From: Legionella sheltonii
GTDB taxonomy: Bacteria > Pseudomonadota > Gammaproteobacteria > Legionellales > Legionellaceae
Length of the DNA: 64,000 nucleotides
Reading direction: 5' to 3'
Assembly (NCBI RefSeq): GCF_026191355.1
Contig: NZ_JAPHOQ010000015.1
Span: 1-64,000 of the forward strand
The notes under the pieces are model-generated. The model saw only the letters and a list, made by a program, of their open reading frames with translations. It was not told the origin of the DNA and did not search any database. Shown piece after piece: positions 1 through 7,434 of this stretch. The translations under genes and the position numbers were made by a program. The stretch's first letter is position 1. Every line of letters begins with the position of its first letter.

Positions 1-113
1 TTTAGCAAATAGGAGCCTGATGCTAAATTTGGCGATCTGTTATCCGTTCACAATAGATGAGATAAAATTGAACGCTTCGCCTCGATTTAACCATTTTATT
101 TAAGGAAAAATGT

Positions 114-1298
114 ATGGCTAAAATTTTATGTGTTCTCTATGAGGATCCGATTAATGGATATCCCAAATATTATGCACGAGACACACTTCCAAAAATAGAA
201 CACTATCCTGATGGACAAAGTGTCCCTACCCCGAAGCATTATGATTTTAAACCAGGAACTTTACTGGGATCTGTTTCTGGTGCATTGGGTTTACGCCAAT
301 TTCTTGAAGCACAGGGACACCAATTCGTAGTGACTTCAGATAAGGAAGGCCCTAATTCAGTTTTTGAGAGAGAACTACCCGACGCTGATGTGGTGATTTC
401 CCAACCTTTTTGGCCGGCTTATTTAACTGCTGAACGAATTGCTAAAGCAAAAAAACTACAATTAGTCATTACTGCAGGTATCGGTTCGGACCATGTAGAC
501 TTGCAAGCTGCTCAGGAAAATAACGTTACTGTAGCTGAAGTCACTTATTCAAACAGTATCAGTGTTGCCGAACATGTGGTGATGATGATTCTTTCTTTAG
601 TACGTAATTATCTTCCTTCCCATCAGTGGGTTGTTCAAAAAGGCTGGAATATTGCTGATTGCGTTGTGCGTTCCTATGATTTGGAAGGAATGACTGTAGG
701 TTCCGTAGCATGCGGACGTATAGGTTTGGCAGTCATGAAACGTTTAAAACCCTTTGATGTTAAGTTGCATTATACAGATCGTCATCGTTTACCCGAAAAA
801 ACTGAAAAGGAATTAGGTCTTGTATTCCATCATGATGTAGAGTCTTTAGTAAAAGCATGTGATGTAATTACTATAAATTGCCCTCTGACGCCTGAGACAG
901 AAAATTTGTTTGATGAGCGATTGATTAATAAAATGAAGCGCGGCTCGTACTTAATTAATACTGCTCGAGGAAAAATATGCAATCGTGAGGCTATTGTGCA
1001 GGCTTGTGAAAATGGACAACTTGCAGGCTATGCGGGTGATGTATGGTTCCCACAACCTGCCCCTAAAGATCACCCCTGGCGCTCAATGCCTTATCAGGGC
1101 ATGACTCCACACATTTCGGGAACTTCCTTGTCTGCTCAAGCGCGTTATGCTGCAGGTACTCGGGAGATTTTAGAGTGTTGGTTAGAAGGACGTCCTATCC
1201 GTGATGTTTATCTTATTGTAGATAAAGGCAGACTAGCCGGTACGGGAGCATACTCCTACACTATGGGAAATGTGACGGCCGGTGCTGAAGAAGCATAG
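114..1298 (+). CDS. fdh: NAD-dependent formate dehydrogenase
   Basis: A cytosolic D-2-hydroxyacid-dehydrogenase-fold enzyme that oxidises formate to CO2 with reduction of NAD+. The 394-residue protein has the full length of bacterial FDH. It carries the FDH-type Rossmann motif GSVACGRIGLAV near residue 198, the INTARG motif near 280 and the active-site TPHISGTS segment near 331, which holds the catalytic His. The start ATG is preceded by a TAAGGA ribosome site; another ATG lies four bases upstream in a different frame. It stands alone and is followed by a GC-rich hairpin. The assignment is secure from motif order and length; its physiological role here (formate detoxification or NADH supply) is inference. 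Confidence 0.95.
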   Translation: MAKILCVLYEDPINGYPKYYARDTLPKIEHYPDGQSVPTPKHYDFKPGTLLGSVSGALGLRQFLEAQGHQFVVTSDKEGPNSVFERELPDADVVISQPFWPAYLTAERIAKAKKLQLVITAGIGSDHVDLQAAQENNVTVAEVTYSNSISVAEHVVMMILSLVRNYLPSHQWVVQKGWNIADCVVRSYDLEGMTVGSVACGRIGLAVMKRLKPFDVKLHYTDRHRLPEKTEKELGLVFHHDVESLVKACDVITINCPLTPETENLFDERLINKMKRGSYLINTARGKICNREAIVQACENGQLAGYAGDVWFPQPAPKDHPWRSMPYQGMTPHISGTSLSAQARYAAGTREILECWLEGRPIRDVYLIVDKGRLAGTGAYSYTMGNVTAGAEEA

Positions 1299-1320
1299 AT
1301 GATTTGATGTGACAATATGT

Positions 1321-1339
1321 ACCGCGCTTCATGCGCGGT
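1321..1339 (+). terminator. Hairpin after formate dehydrogenase
   Basis: A perfect 7-bp GC-rich stem (ACCGCGC / GCGCGGT) with a 5-base loop lies 22 bases after the fdh stop. It is not followed by a clean U-run, so it may be a weak terminator or an mRNA-stabilising hairpin. The gene on the opposite strand ends shortly after, so it may serve both directions. Confidence 0.45.
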
Positions 1340-1379
1340 GCCTGCTTATTTTGCTTAACAAAGAATATTGATTAAAAAC

Positions 1380-2099
1380 TTATATAGCAGGAGCCCAACT
1401 CCGATCATTCTCCTCTTGTTCTTCCAATCTGAGCTCACTATTGTATCCAAGTATGTGTCGTATGAACGTAATAAGTTTCATAAGAATATTTTGCTGATTT
1501 GCTTCAAGACGCTCAAAAGCATGGGTTACATTTGGCATGTCTGACAATTTTGAAAGTTCAAAAGAAGTGATCGCTACAACATCGCGAGATATATTTATTT
1601 TAATACAGGCCTCAACCGCATTCACGGTTTCTCCTGTTGGGTCATCCGGAGCTAGAGTTTGCCAAATGCTTTTAAATATAAAATCAACACTATTGTTATT
1701 AACAACTTCTAATTCTATTTTATACTCGGGCAAGTCTGGACACATCCAAACAGGATAGTCAGCTTCCGAATTGAGTAATGACTCAACTATTTTATTCATT
1801 GCAAAATGAATCCCTACTCGGCTTTGCAATGTCATATGTAAAATTTTATTTTGAAATGCTGCATCTGCAATGCCTCTATCATTTAAACAACCTCGAAAAC
1901 TATCTAAAGTTATTTTAGTATTTCTGCCTCTCAATTCTGGAAAAGCGGCATAGCTTGTATTTCGGCAAATTTCTTTCTCATCTCCAGCATTAAAAGTTAA
2001 ATCATTTTTCTTAGTTTCACGAATAATTGAATTTGCCCTTTGAATTTGAGTAAAGAGCCCTAAACCATTTGTAGCATACTTTAAATTTAATGTAGTCAT
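1380..2099 (-). CDS. Hypothetical protein
   Basis: I do not recognise this protein. From the ATG at 2099 it is about 239 residues, starting MTTLNLKYATNG; an in-frame TTG at 2153 would add 18 residues but has a poorer start context. It is mostly hydrophilic with no signal peptide, no clear membrane segment and no catalytic motif that I can see. It ends in an acidic stretch, LRLEEQEENDRSW. It sits alone between fdh and an IS3-family element. Its AT-rich composition and lone position would suit a Legionella accessory or effector gene, but nothing in the sequence proves that. Confidence 0.6.
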   Translation of the reverse strand: MTTLNLKYATNGLGLFTQIQRANSIIRETKKNDLTFNAGDEKEICRNTSYAAFPELRGRNTKITLDSFRGCLNDRGIADAAFQNKILHMTLQSRVGIHFAMNKIVESLLNSEADYPVWMCPDLPEYKIELEVVNNNSVDFIFKSIWQTLAPDDPTGETVNAVEACIKINISRDVVAITSFELSKLSDMPNVTHAFERLEANQQNILMKLITFIRHILGYNSELRLEEQEENDRSWAPAI

Positions 2100-2466
2100 T
2101 TTGTTCTCAATAAAAGCAAACAATATATTACATATTGAATTAAATTTATTCAAGTGATGTTGGGGGAGCTCGGTTTTTTATACTTGTTGCCAGGATTATA
2201 ACCTGATTTTATTAACATTTTATTATAAGTGGTGATCCCCCCACATCCGTCATGTTCTATGCTTGATTGAAATTAATTAATAGAAGAGATGAATAATCTA
2301 GGTCTGGTAATCTGGAACAAAATTCAGGAAAAATAAGAGCTATTCCGAATTGGTTTATTAACTCCTGCTCTCACAGAATGGCTTATCCACAAGTCCATAG
2401 GCCAGTAGAGCCTTCATCGTCTCGGATAGGCCTGTGGACCCTGTGGGTAAGCCATGACACACCGAA

Positions 2467-3312
2467 CTATGTTTTAGAAACCGTACTAGGGTGTCCGAAA
2501 TACACTTGAGCTGGTGTTAAATATCCAAAAGACTGATGGAGTCTTCGGTTGTTATAATATTCAAAATACTCAGCTAATTCCAGCTCTATCTCTTCGATTG
2601 TTTCGAAATCATACCGATAGAGTTTTTCTTGCTTAACACTGCGCCATAAACGTTCTATGAAAATATTATCGAGGTATCGGCCGCGCCCATCCATACTGAT
2701 AGAGATTTTGTGGGCCTTCAAGGTATTGATCCAATCATTAGACGTGAACTGAGCACCCTGATCGGTATTAAAAATATCACACCGCCCCTGTAATAACGCG
2801 TTTTTTAGCGCCTCTACACAAAATTCTGCTTCTAATGTTGGGGACACCGCCCATTGAAGCACATACCGACTATACCAGTCCATGATGGCAACCAAGTAAA
2901 CATGGCCTCCCTTCATACGCACGTAGGTAATATCAGCAGCCCAGACCTGATTAGGCTTAGTGATATCGATGTCACGTAATAGATAGGGGTACACGGTGTG
3001 CTCTTTATTGGGAACGCTTGTATTTGGCTTTGGGTAGACGGTTTCTAATCCCATAGCCTCCATGAGTCTCTTGATGCGTCGTTTACCAACAGGATAGCCA
3101 ACTTCAAGGGACAACCATTGTGCGCGCTTCACTTTACCTTCACATGGATACTGGAGATAATGCTCGTCTAACAGCGCCATGAGCCGCTCGTCCTCTGCTG
3201 ATATAGGAGACGCTTTGTAATAATAACTGGAAATACTCAATCCGAGTAGCATGCATTGTTCTCGGATTGATATTTCAGCGTTGCTATCAATCAGCTTACG
3301 CTTTTCATCCAA
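2467..3312 (-). CDS. IS3-family transposase OrfB (DDE integrase)
   Basis: A catalytic rve-type transposase of 281 residues. It has an N-terminal HTH_21-like region (residues about 40-95), then the DDE core: Asp in VWAADITYV near residue 126, Asp in IFNTDQGAQFTS near 187, and Glu in IFIERLWRSVKQE near 222. It begins with TTG, overlapping the end of OrfA by 8 bases. It is presumably made as an OrfAB fusion through slippage at an A9 run, or by translational coupling. The copy at 4404-5249 is identical in protein sequence. Confidence 0.93.
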   Translation of the reverse strand: MDEKRKLIDSNAEISIREQCMLLGLSISSYYYKASPISAEDERLMALLDEHYLQYPCEGKVKRAQWLSLEVGYPVGKRRIKRLMEAMGLETVYPKPNTSVPNKEHTVYPYLLRDIDITKPNQVWAADITYVRMKGGHVYLVAIMDWYSRYVLQWAVSPTLEAEFCVEALKNALLQGRCDIFNTDQGAQFTSNDWINTLKAHKISISMDGRGRYLDNIFIERLWRSVKQEKLYRYDFETIEEIELELAEYFEYYNNRRLHQSFGYLTPAQVYFGHPSTVSKT

Positions 3313-3598
3313 GCTCAGTGGCAGTCTTTTTTTTTAACCATGATAATTGGGCTTGAAGTCGACCAATTTCCTCATACAAAGCACCAACAAGCTCGGCTTG
3401 CTCTTTTTTATCCTTATCATGAGAATTGGAAAAAGCATCTGAAATAGCCTGCAATGCTGTTTGCTTCCATGCTTTAATTTGGGTAGGATGCACACCGTAT
3501 TCGCTGGTCAGTTGAGCCTGAGTCAATTTTCCTTCAATTGCCGCAACTGCTATCTTTGATTTTTTTGATGCCGTGTAATAGTTTCTTTTTTTGCTCAT
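3305..3598 (-). CDS. IS3-family transposase OrfA (HTH protein)
   Basis: A 97-residue protein with a helix-turn-helix (residues about 10-55, TQAQLTSEYGVHPTQIKAW) followed by a leucine-zipper-like helix (EIGRLQAQLSWLKKK). This is the usual OrfA layout for DNA end binding and dimerisation in IS3 elements. A ribosome site, AGAGGAGA, precedes the ATG. An A9 homopolymer lies close to the stop codon and could cause frame slippage into OrfB. Confidence 0.92.
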   Translation of the reverse strand: MSKKRNYYTASKKSKIAVAAIEGKLTQAQLTSEYGVHPTQIKAWKQTALQAISDAFSNSHDKDKKEQAELVGALYEEIGRLQAQLSWLKKKTATELG

Positions 3599-3674
3599 TC
3601 TATTCTCCTCTGTTACTTAGAAGAATAGCTCTTAAAAATTACCTTTTTTCGTCCAAAAAACCGCGCCTATATCA

Positions 3675-4041
3675 AAATTCTCGGAACAAAATAATGAATT
3701 TATTCTGTTAACTTGTAAACTATTATCACTAAAAAAATCTTTAAACTAATGCAGAATTAATTGTTTTTGTTCAGTAGAGATATTTCATAAAGATAAATAG
3801 CTCGTAGCATCATTTAAAATGCTACGAGCTATTTCAAGTAAATTAGATATTAAGTAACTCCATTTTTTCTAAGCGCAATAATACCTAATTGGATTTGTAA
3901 TTATGTTCGTTCACTCGGTCAAGTTGTTCTTCGTTTCGTATTGTTAATCCTGGATATTCCTTTTTGAGCACCGCAATTGCGTCTTTTGCAAATTCCGAAT
4001 TAATCGTTACCTTAAGCCTATCTGAATGGAAACCAGAACTT
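3675..4041. other. Spacer between inverted IS3 copies
   Basis: A 367-bp non-IS segment trapped between two inverted IS copies. Its right half holds the 3' end of a broken gene on the minus strand; its left half is AT-rich and shows no gene. Recombination between the flanking IS copies would invert it. Confidence 0.7.
3885..4041 (-). pseudogene. 3' remnant of a gene cut by the IS3-family element
   Basis: The minus-strand frame gives about 50 residues, ending in VLKKEYPGLTIRNEEQLDRV and NEHNYKSN before the stop at 3885. It enters directly from the IS end at 4041, so the apparent longer reading frame into the IS is an artefact. The family is not recognised. If the spacer were flipped by recombination between the IS copies, this tail would join the ATGAA preceded by AGAAGAG at 2282-2293 in frame, reading MKSSGFHSDR onward. 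This suggests a small gene of about 55 codons that was split and inverted. Confidence 0.55.
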
Positions 4042-4117
4042 TGATATAGGCGCGGTTTTTTGGACGAAAAAAGGTAATTTTTAAGAGCTATTCTTCTAAG
4101 TAACAGAGGAGAATAGA

Positions 4118-4411
4118 ATGAGCAAAAAAAGAAACTATTACACGGCATCAAAAAAATCAAAGATAGCAGTTGCGGCAATTGAAGGAAAATTGACTCAGGC
4201 TCAACTGACCAGCGAATACGGTGTGCATCCTACCCAAATTAAAGCATGGAAGCAAACAGCATTGCAGGCTATTTCAGATGCTTTTTCCAATTCTCATGAT
4301 AAGGATAAAAAAGAGCAAGCCGAGCTTGTTGGTGCTTTGTATGAGGAAATTGGTCGACTTCAAGCCCAATTATCATGGTTAAAAAAAAAGACTGCCACTG
4401 AGCTTGGATGA
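4118..4411 (+). CDS. IS3-family transposase OrfA (HTH protein)
   Basis: Identical to the OrfA at 3305-3598: an N-terminal helix-turn-helix and a C-terminal coiled helix in 97 residues. The A9G run at 4381-4390 lies just before its stop. OrfB lies in the +1 frame relative to OrfA rather than the more usual -1 frame of IS3 elements. Confidence 0.92.
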   Translation: MSKKRNYYTASKKSKIAVAAIEGKLTQAQLTSEYGVHPTQIKAWKQTALQAISDAFSNSHDKDKKEQAELVGALYEEIGRLQAQLSWLKKKTATELG

Positions 4412-5249
4412 AAAGCGTAAGCTGATTGATAGCAACGCTGAAATATCAATCCGAGAACAATGCATGCTACTCGGATTGAGTATTTCCAGTTATTATTACA
4501 AAGCGTCTCCTATATCAGCAGAGGACGAGCGGCTCATGGCGCTGTTAGACGAGCATTATCTCCAGTATCCATGTGAAGGTAAAGTGAAGCGCGCACAATG
4601 GTTGTCCCTTGAAGTTGGCTATCCTGTTGGTAAACGACGCATCAAGAGACTCATGGAGGCTATGGGATTAGAAACCGTCTACCCAAAGCCAAATACAAGC
4701 GTTCCCAATAAAGAGCACACCGTGTACCCCTATCTATTACGTGACATCGATATCACTAAGCCTAATCAGGTCTGGGCTGCTGATATTACCTACGTGCGTA
4801 TGAAGGGAGGCCATGTTTACTTGGTTGCCATCATGGACTGGTATAGTCGGTATGTGCTTCAATGGGCGGTGTCCCCAACATTAGAAGCAGAATTTTGTGT
4901 AGAGGCGCTAAAAAACGCGTTATTACAGGGGCGGTGTGATATTTTTAATACCGATCAGGGTGCTCAGTTCACGTCTAATGATTGGATCAATACCTTGAAG
5001 GCCCACAAAATCTCTATCAGTATGGATGGGCGCGGCCGATACCTCGATAATATTTTCATAGAACGTTTATGGCGCAGTGTTAAGCAAGAAAAACTCTATC
5101 GGTATGATTTCGAAACAATCGAAGAGATAGAGCTGGAATTAGCTGAGTATTTTGAATATTATAACAACCGAAGACTCCATCAGTCTTTTGGATATTTAAC
5201 ACCAGCTCAAGTGTATTTCGGACACCCTAGTACGGTTTCTAAAACATAG
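4404..5249 (+). CDS. IS3-family transposase OrfB (DDE integrase)
   Basis: Identical to the OrfB at 2467-3312, with the intact D-D-E triad in the rve core (WAADITYV, NTDQGAQFTS, IERLWRSVKQE). It starts with TTG, 8 bases inside OrfA. No frameshift or stop is visible, so the element may still be active. Confidence 0.93.
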   Translation: MDEKRKLIDSNAEISIREQCMLLGLSISSYYYKASPISAEDERLMALLDEHYLQYPCEGKVKRAQWLSLEVGYPVGKRRIKRLMEAMGLETVYPKPNTSVPNKEHTVYPYLLRDIDITKPNQVWAADITYVRMKGGHVYLVAIMDWYSRYVLQWAVSPTLEAEFCVEALKNALLQGRCDIFNTDQGAQFTSNDWINTLKAHKISISMDGRGRYLDNIFIERLWRSVKQEKLYRYDFETIEEIELELAEYFEYYNNRRLHQSFGYLTPAQVYFGHPSTVSKT

Positions 5250-5557
5250 TTCGGTGTGTCATGGCTTACCCACAGGGTCCACAGGCCTATCCGAGACGAT
5301 GAAGGCTCTACTGGCCTATGGACTTGTGGATAAGCCATTCTGTGAGAGCAGGAGTTAATAAACCAATTCGGAATAGCTCTTATTTTTCCTGAATTTTGTT
5401 CCAGATTACCAGACCTAGATTATGGCTTATAAAATAGCTTTATATTCGAAGGTATAAGCAAGGGGTAGACTATCTTTTATTTTCATAACAAGTCTATTTA
5501 CCCCTCGTTATCTGTAGTCTTGGTGAGGAGTAACTCCGGCATATAAAGCAACTAATC

Positions 5558-6286
5558 TTAATTAAAATCAAGAAACAATGGAGCATGATCAGAAACTTCA
5601 TCATTCATGACAATGAACTGATTCACTACAATGTCTGGTGAGGTCAGAATGTAGTCCGCATATTTCTCAGCTTTTTTATAATAACGAGTTCTTGTCGATT
5701 TAATATTATTCATCGTAATCAAGTTGCTCATTCCCTGCTCAATTATGTGCATGCTTTCTGTGTCTGGTCTTAAGTTAAAATCGCCACATAAAATTTTAGG
5801 CGTATTGATGGTATCCATAAAATGACGGATGCGGTATGACTGATTGATTCGCTCAGGAGTATCCTTTTTTCCTTGCCCATTCCAGAGACCATGTACATTA
5901 AGAATGGAATAAATTTTTTTATTGATTTCGCATTCAACCCATTGCAAGTTTCTAGGATGGTTTAATCCTATTCCTGGATAATGTTGTTTTTGATGAATAT
6001 TGATATCTCCTTCTCCTAAAATATCAATATTATTTTTTAATAACATCGCAACGCCATATACATTTTCTACAGCAGGCTTAAAAATAGCAAAATGATTAGG
6101 AAGAAGTCGTTGTAGATCGGCAAAAATATTTAAACTAAGTTCTCTATCTTCCTCAGTTATTTTTCGGTGAGCGTTGTAATACACTTCTTGTAGGCAAAAT
6201 ACATCAACATCACGATGTTCATTGATAAATTTTAAAAGGGGGTTTCTTATGTGTCCTCCCCATAAATTTAAAGTAATTAATTTCAT
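5558..6286 (-). CDS. Endonuclease/exonuclease/phosphatase family protein
   Basis: A metal-dependent phosphoesterase of the EEP (DNase I/AP endonuclease) fold. Seen: MKLITLNLWGGHI at the N-terminus (Asn for metal), FCLQEVYY (the metal-binding Glu), LCGDFNLRPDTES (the catalytic Asp and Asn) and EVSDHAPLFLDF (the SDH motif) at the C-terminus, all in order within 242 residues. An ATG 7 codons upstream, at 6307, is possible. The substrate could be nucleic acid, a phosphoinositide or another phosphodiester; the sequence does not decide. It lies upstream of coaE on the opposite side of a short gap and looks monocistronic. Confidence 0.85.
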   Translation of the reverse strand: MKLITLNLWGGHIRNPLLKFINEHRDVDVFCLQEVYYNAHRKITEEDRELSLNIFADLQRLLPNHFAIFKPAVENVYGVAMLLKNNIDILGEGDINIHQKQHYPGIGLNHPRNLQWVECEINKKIYSILNVHGLWNGQGKKDTPERINQSYRIRHFMDTINTPKILCGDFNLRPDTESMHIIEQGMSNLITMNNIKSTRTRYYKKAEKYADYILTSPDIVVNQFIVMNDEVSDHAPLFLDFN

Positions 6287-6387
6287 TGAGCATTGAGTCC
6301 CTTGCATTCGTTATACTCTATATATTTTACCACAGCGATTGAGACTTGTTTGGACTTTTCATTAACTCGTATGCGACGGTAAAATAT

Positions 6388-6993
6388 TTATTGTTCCCTT
6401 TTAGATTCCTGAAGATATCTATAATGTAAATCGTGTACTCTTCTAGTTAACTCTTCGAAACCTACATTATTAATAATAATATCATCTGCATTTTCCAAAC
6501 GTTTATCCGAATCGGGTTGAGTTGATAAAATAGCCTGAGCTTGTTCTTTACTGGATTGATCTCGTCGCATTAGCCGTGATATTTGTGTTTCTTTGGGCGC
6601 ACATACAAGCAACGTTCGCTTAATATAAGGATAAGTTTGTTTTGTGATAAGCAGGGGAATTTCTATGACACAATAAGGTGTGGTGCATTCATCAACCCGC
6701 TTTTTAATTTCTTGTCGTATAAGAGGATGTAATAGTTGTTCAAGCCAATACCGCTCTTTATGGTTAGAAAAAATGATTTCTCTTAATTTACTACGATCCA
6801 ATTCGCCATCTTCTTTAAGAATACTACAACCATAATGCTCAAGAATTTTTGTGTATGCGTCTTTGTTCTTTTGGGTTAGTTCCCTCGAAATTTTATCAGC
6901 ATAAATTACTTCCATACCGAATTTCGAAAAAAGTTCAGCAACAGTAGTTTTCCCGCTCGCTATATCACCTGTTATTCCAACACAATAAACCAT
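6388..6993 (-). CDS. coaE: Dephospho-CoA kinase
   Basis: The last step of coenzyme A synthesis: ATP-dependent phosphorylation of the 3'-OH of dephospho-CoA in the cytosol. The 201 residues begin with GITGDIASGKTTVAELF (Walker A), followed by DKISRELT, the conserved HPLIRQEI segment near residue 87, and a lid region with RLMRRDQ, then ADDIIINNVG at the C-terminus. Length and motif order are those of CoaE. It lies 3 bases after the next upstream gene on the same strand (6997-7434), so the two may be co-transcribed with the EAL gene. Confidence 0.96.
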   Translation of the reverse strand: MVYCVGITGDIASGKTTVAELFSKFGMEVIYADKISRELTQKNKDAYTKILEHYGCSILKEDGELDRSKLREIIFSNHKERYWLEQLLHPLIRQEIKKRVDECTTPYCVIEIPLLITKQTYPYIKRTLLVCAPKETQISRLMRRDQSSKEQAQAILSTQPDSDKRLENADDIIINNVGFEELTRRVHDLHYRYLQESKREQ

Positions 6994-6996
6994 ATT

Positions 6997-7434
6997 TTAT
7001 ATCTCATTGTGATTAATACATGTTACTACATTCATATAACAAGTATAAGGTACTGGACTTCTATGTTTGCAGAATGCTAGAGCAGCCAATGCAGCATCTT
7101 CGCGATTTGGATAAAGATTACTTCGCCATGATAATGCTTCCCGGTCAAAAGCGGTACATCGCCACATGGGCATGACATTGATACCGTTAATGAATCGTAT
7201 ACAGCTCATCTTAGTTGTTTTACAGGTTGCTGGCGCTTTGCTGTTTTTTTTACATTCAGCATAAGAAAGATTTAAAGCAATTTTTTGATAAGGACTTTGT
7301 GAAGACCATTTGGCATGAGTCGCATCATGAGCGAAACATTGCCAATAATTACCTTCTGCATCTAATGGTTCAGCAAAACTTGATACTGAGATTCCTAAAA
7401 GCAGCAAAAAATACCATCCTATGTTCTTATTCAT
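6997..7434 (-). CDS. Secreted protein with duplicated four-Cys repeat
   Basis: The product is predicted to be exported: MNKNIGWYFLLLLGISVSSFA is a signal peptide. The mature part consists of two repeats of about 50 residues with matching patterns: WQCFAHDATHAKW...C...TCKTTKMSC and WRCTAFDREALSW...C...TCYMNVVTC. Each has four Cys, so disulfides are likely. The ATG at 7434 was chosen over 7458 because of the signal peptide. It overlaps the end of the CSS-EAL gene by 8 bases, suggesting translational coupling. I do not recognise the family; it resembles DUF4189-like Cys-rich repeat proteins only in outline. Confidence 0.75.
   Translation of the reverse strand: MNKNIGWYFLLLLGISVSSFAEPLDAEGNYWQCFAHDATHAKWSSQSPYQKIALNLSYAECKKNSKAPATCKTTKMSCIRFINGINVMPMWRCTAFDREALSWRSNLYPNREDAALAALAFCKHRSPVPYTCYMNVVTCINHNEI

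Larger units (their letters stand above)
2294..3674 (-). mobile_element. IS3-family insertion sequence, copy 1
   Basis: A 1381-bp element that matches the copy at 4042-5422 in inverted orientation. The ends were defined by where the two copies stop matching: TAATCTAGG at the left and CCTATATCA at the right. The termini form an imperfect inverted repeat of about 55 bp whose inner 11 bases (AAGAGCTATTC) are perfect. It encodes OrfA and OrfB of an IS3-family transposase, both intact. I found no convincing target duplication, which would fit recombination between the two copies after insertion. Confidence 0.9.
4042..5422 (+). mobile_element. IS3-family insertion sequence, copy 2
   Basis: A second 1381-bp copy, opposite in orientation to the one at 2294-3674 and with identical proteins. 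It runs from TGATATAGGCGCGG to CCTAGATTA. The near-perfect identity of the copies points to recent transposition or gene conversion. The pair forms a large inverted repeat, able to support inversion of the 367-bp spacer. Confidence 0.9.

Noticed and set aside
3885..4178. A 97-residue reading frame starting inside the IS3 copy
   Set aside because: Its N-terminal half is antisense IS sequence; only the part left of 4041 belongs to a former gene.
2294..5422. A composite transposon bounded by IS3 copies
   Set aside because: The 367-bp spacer carries no complete gene, and no outer target duplication was found.
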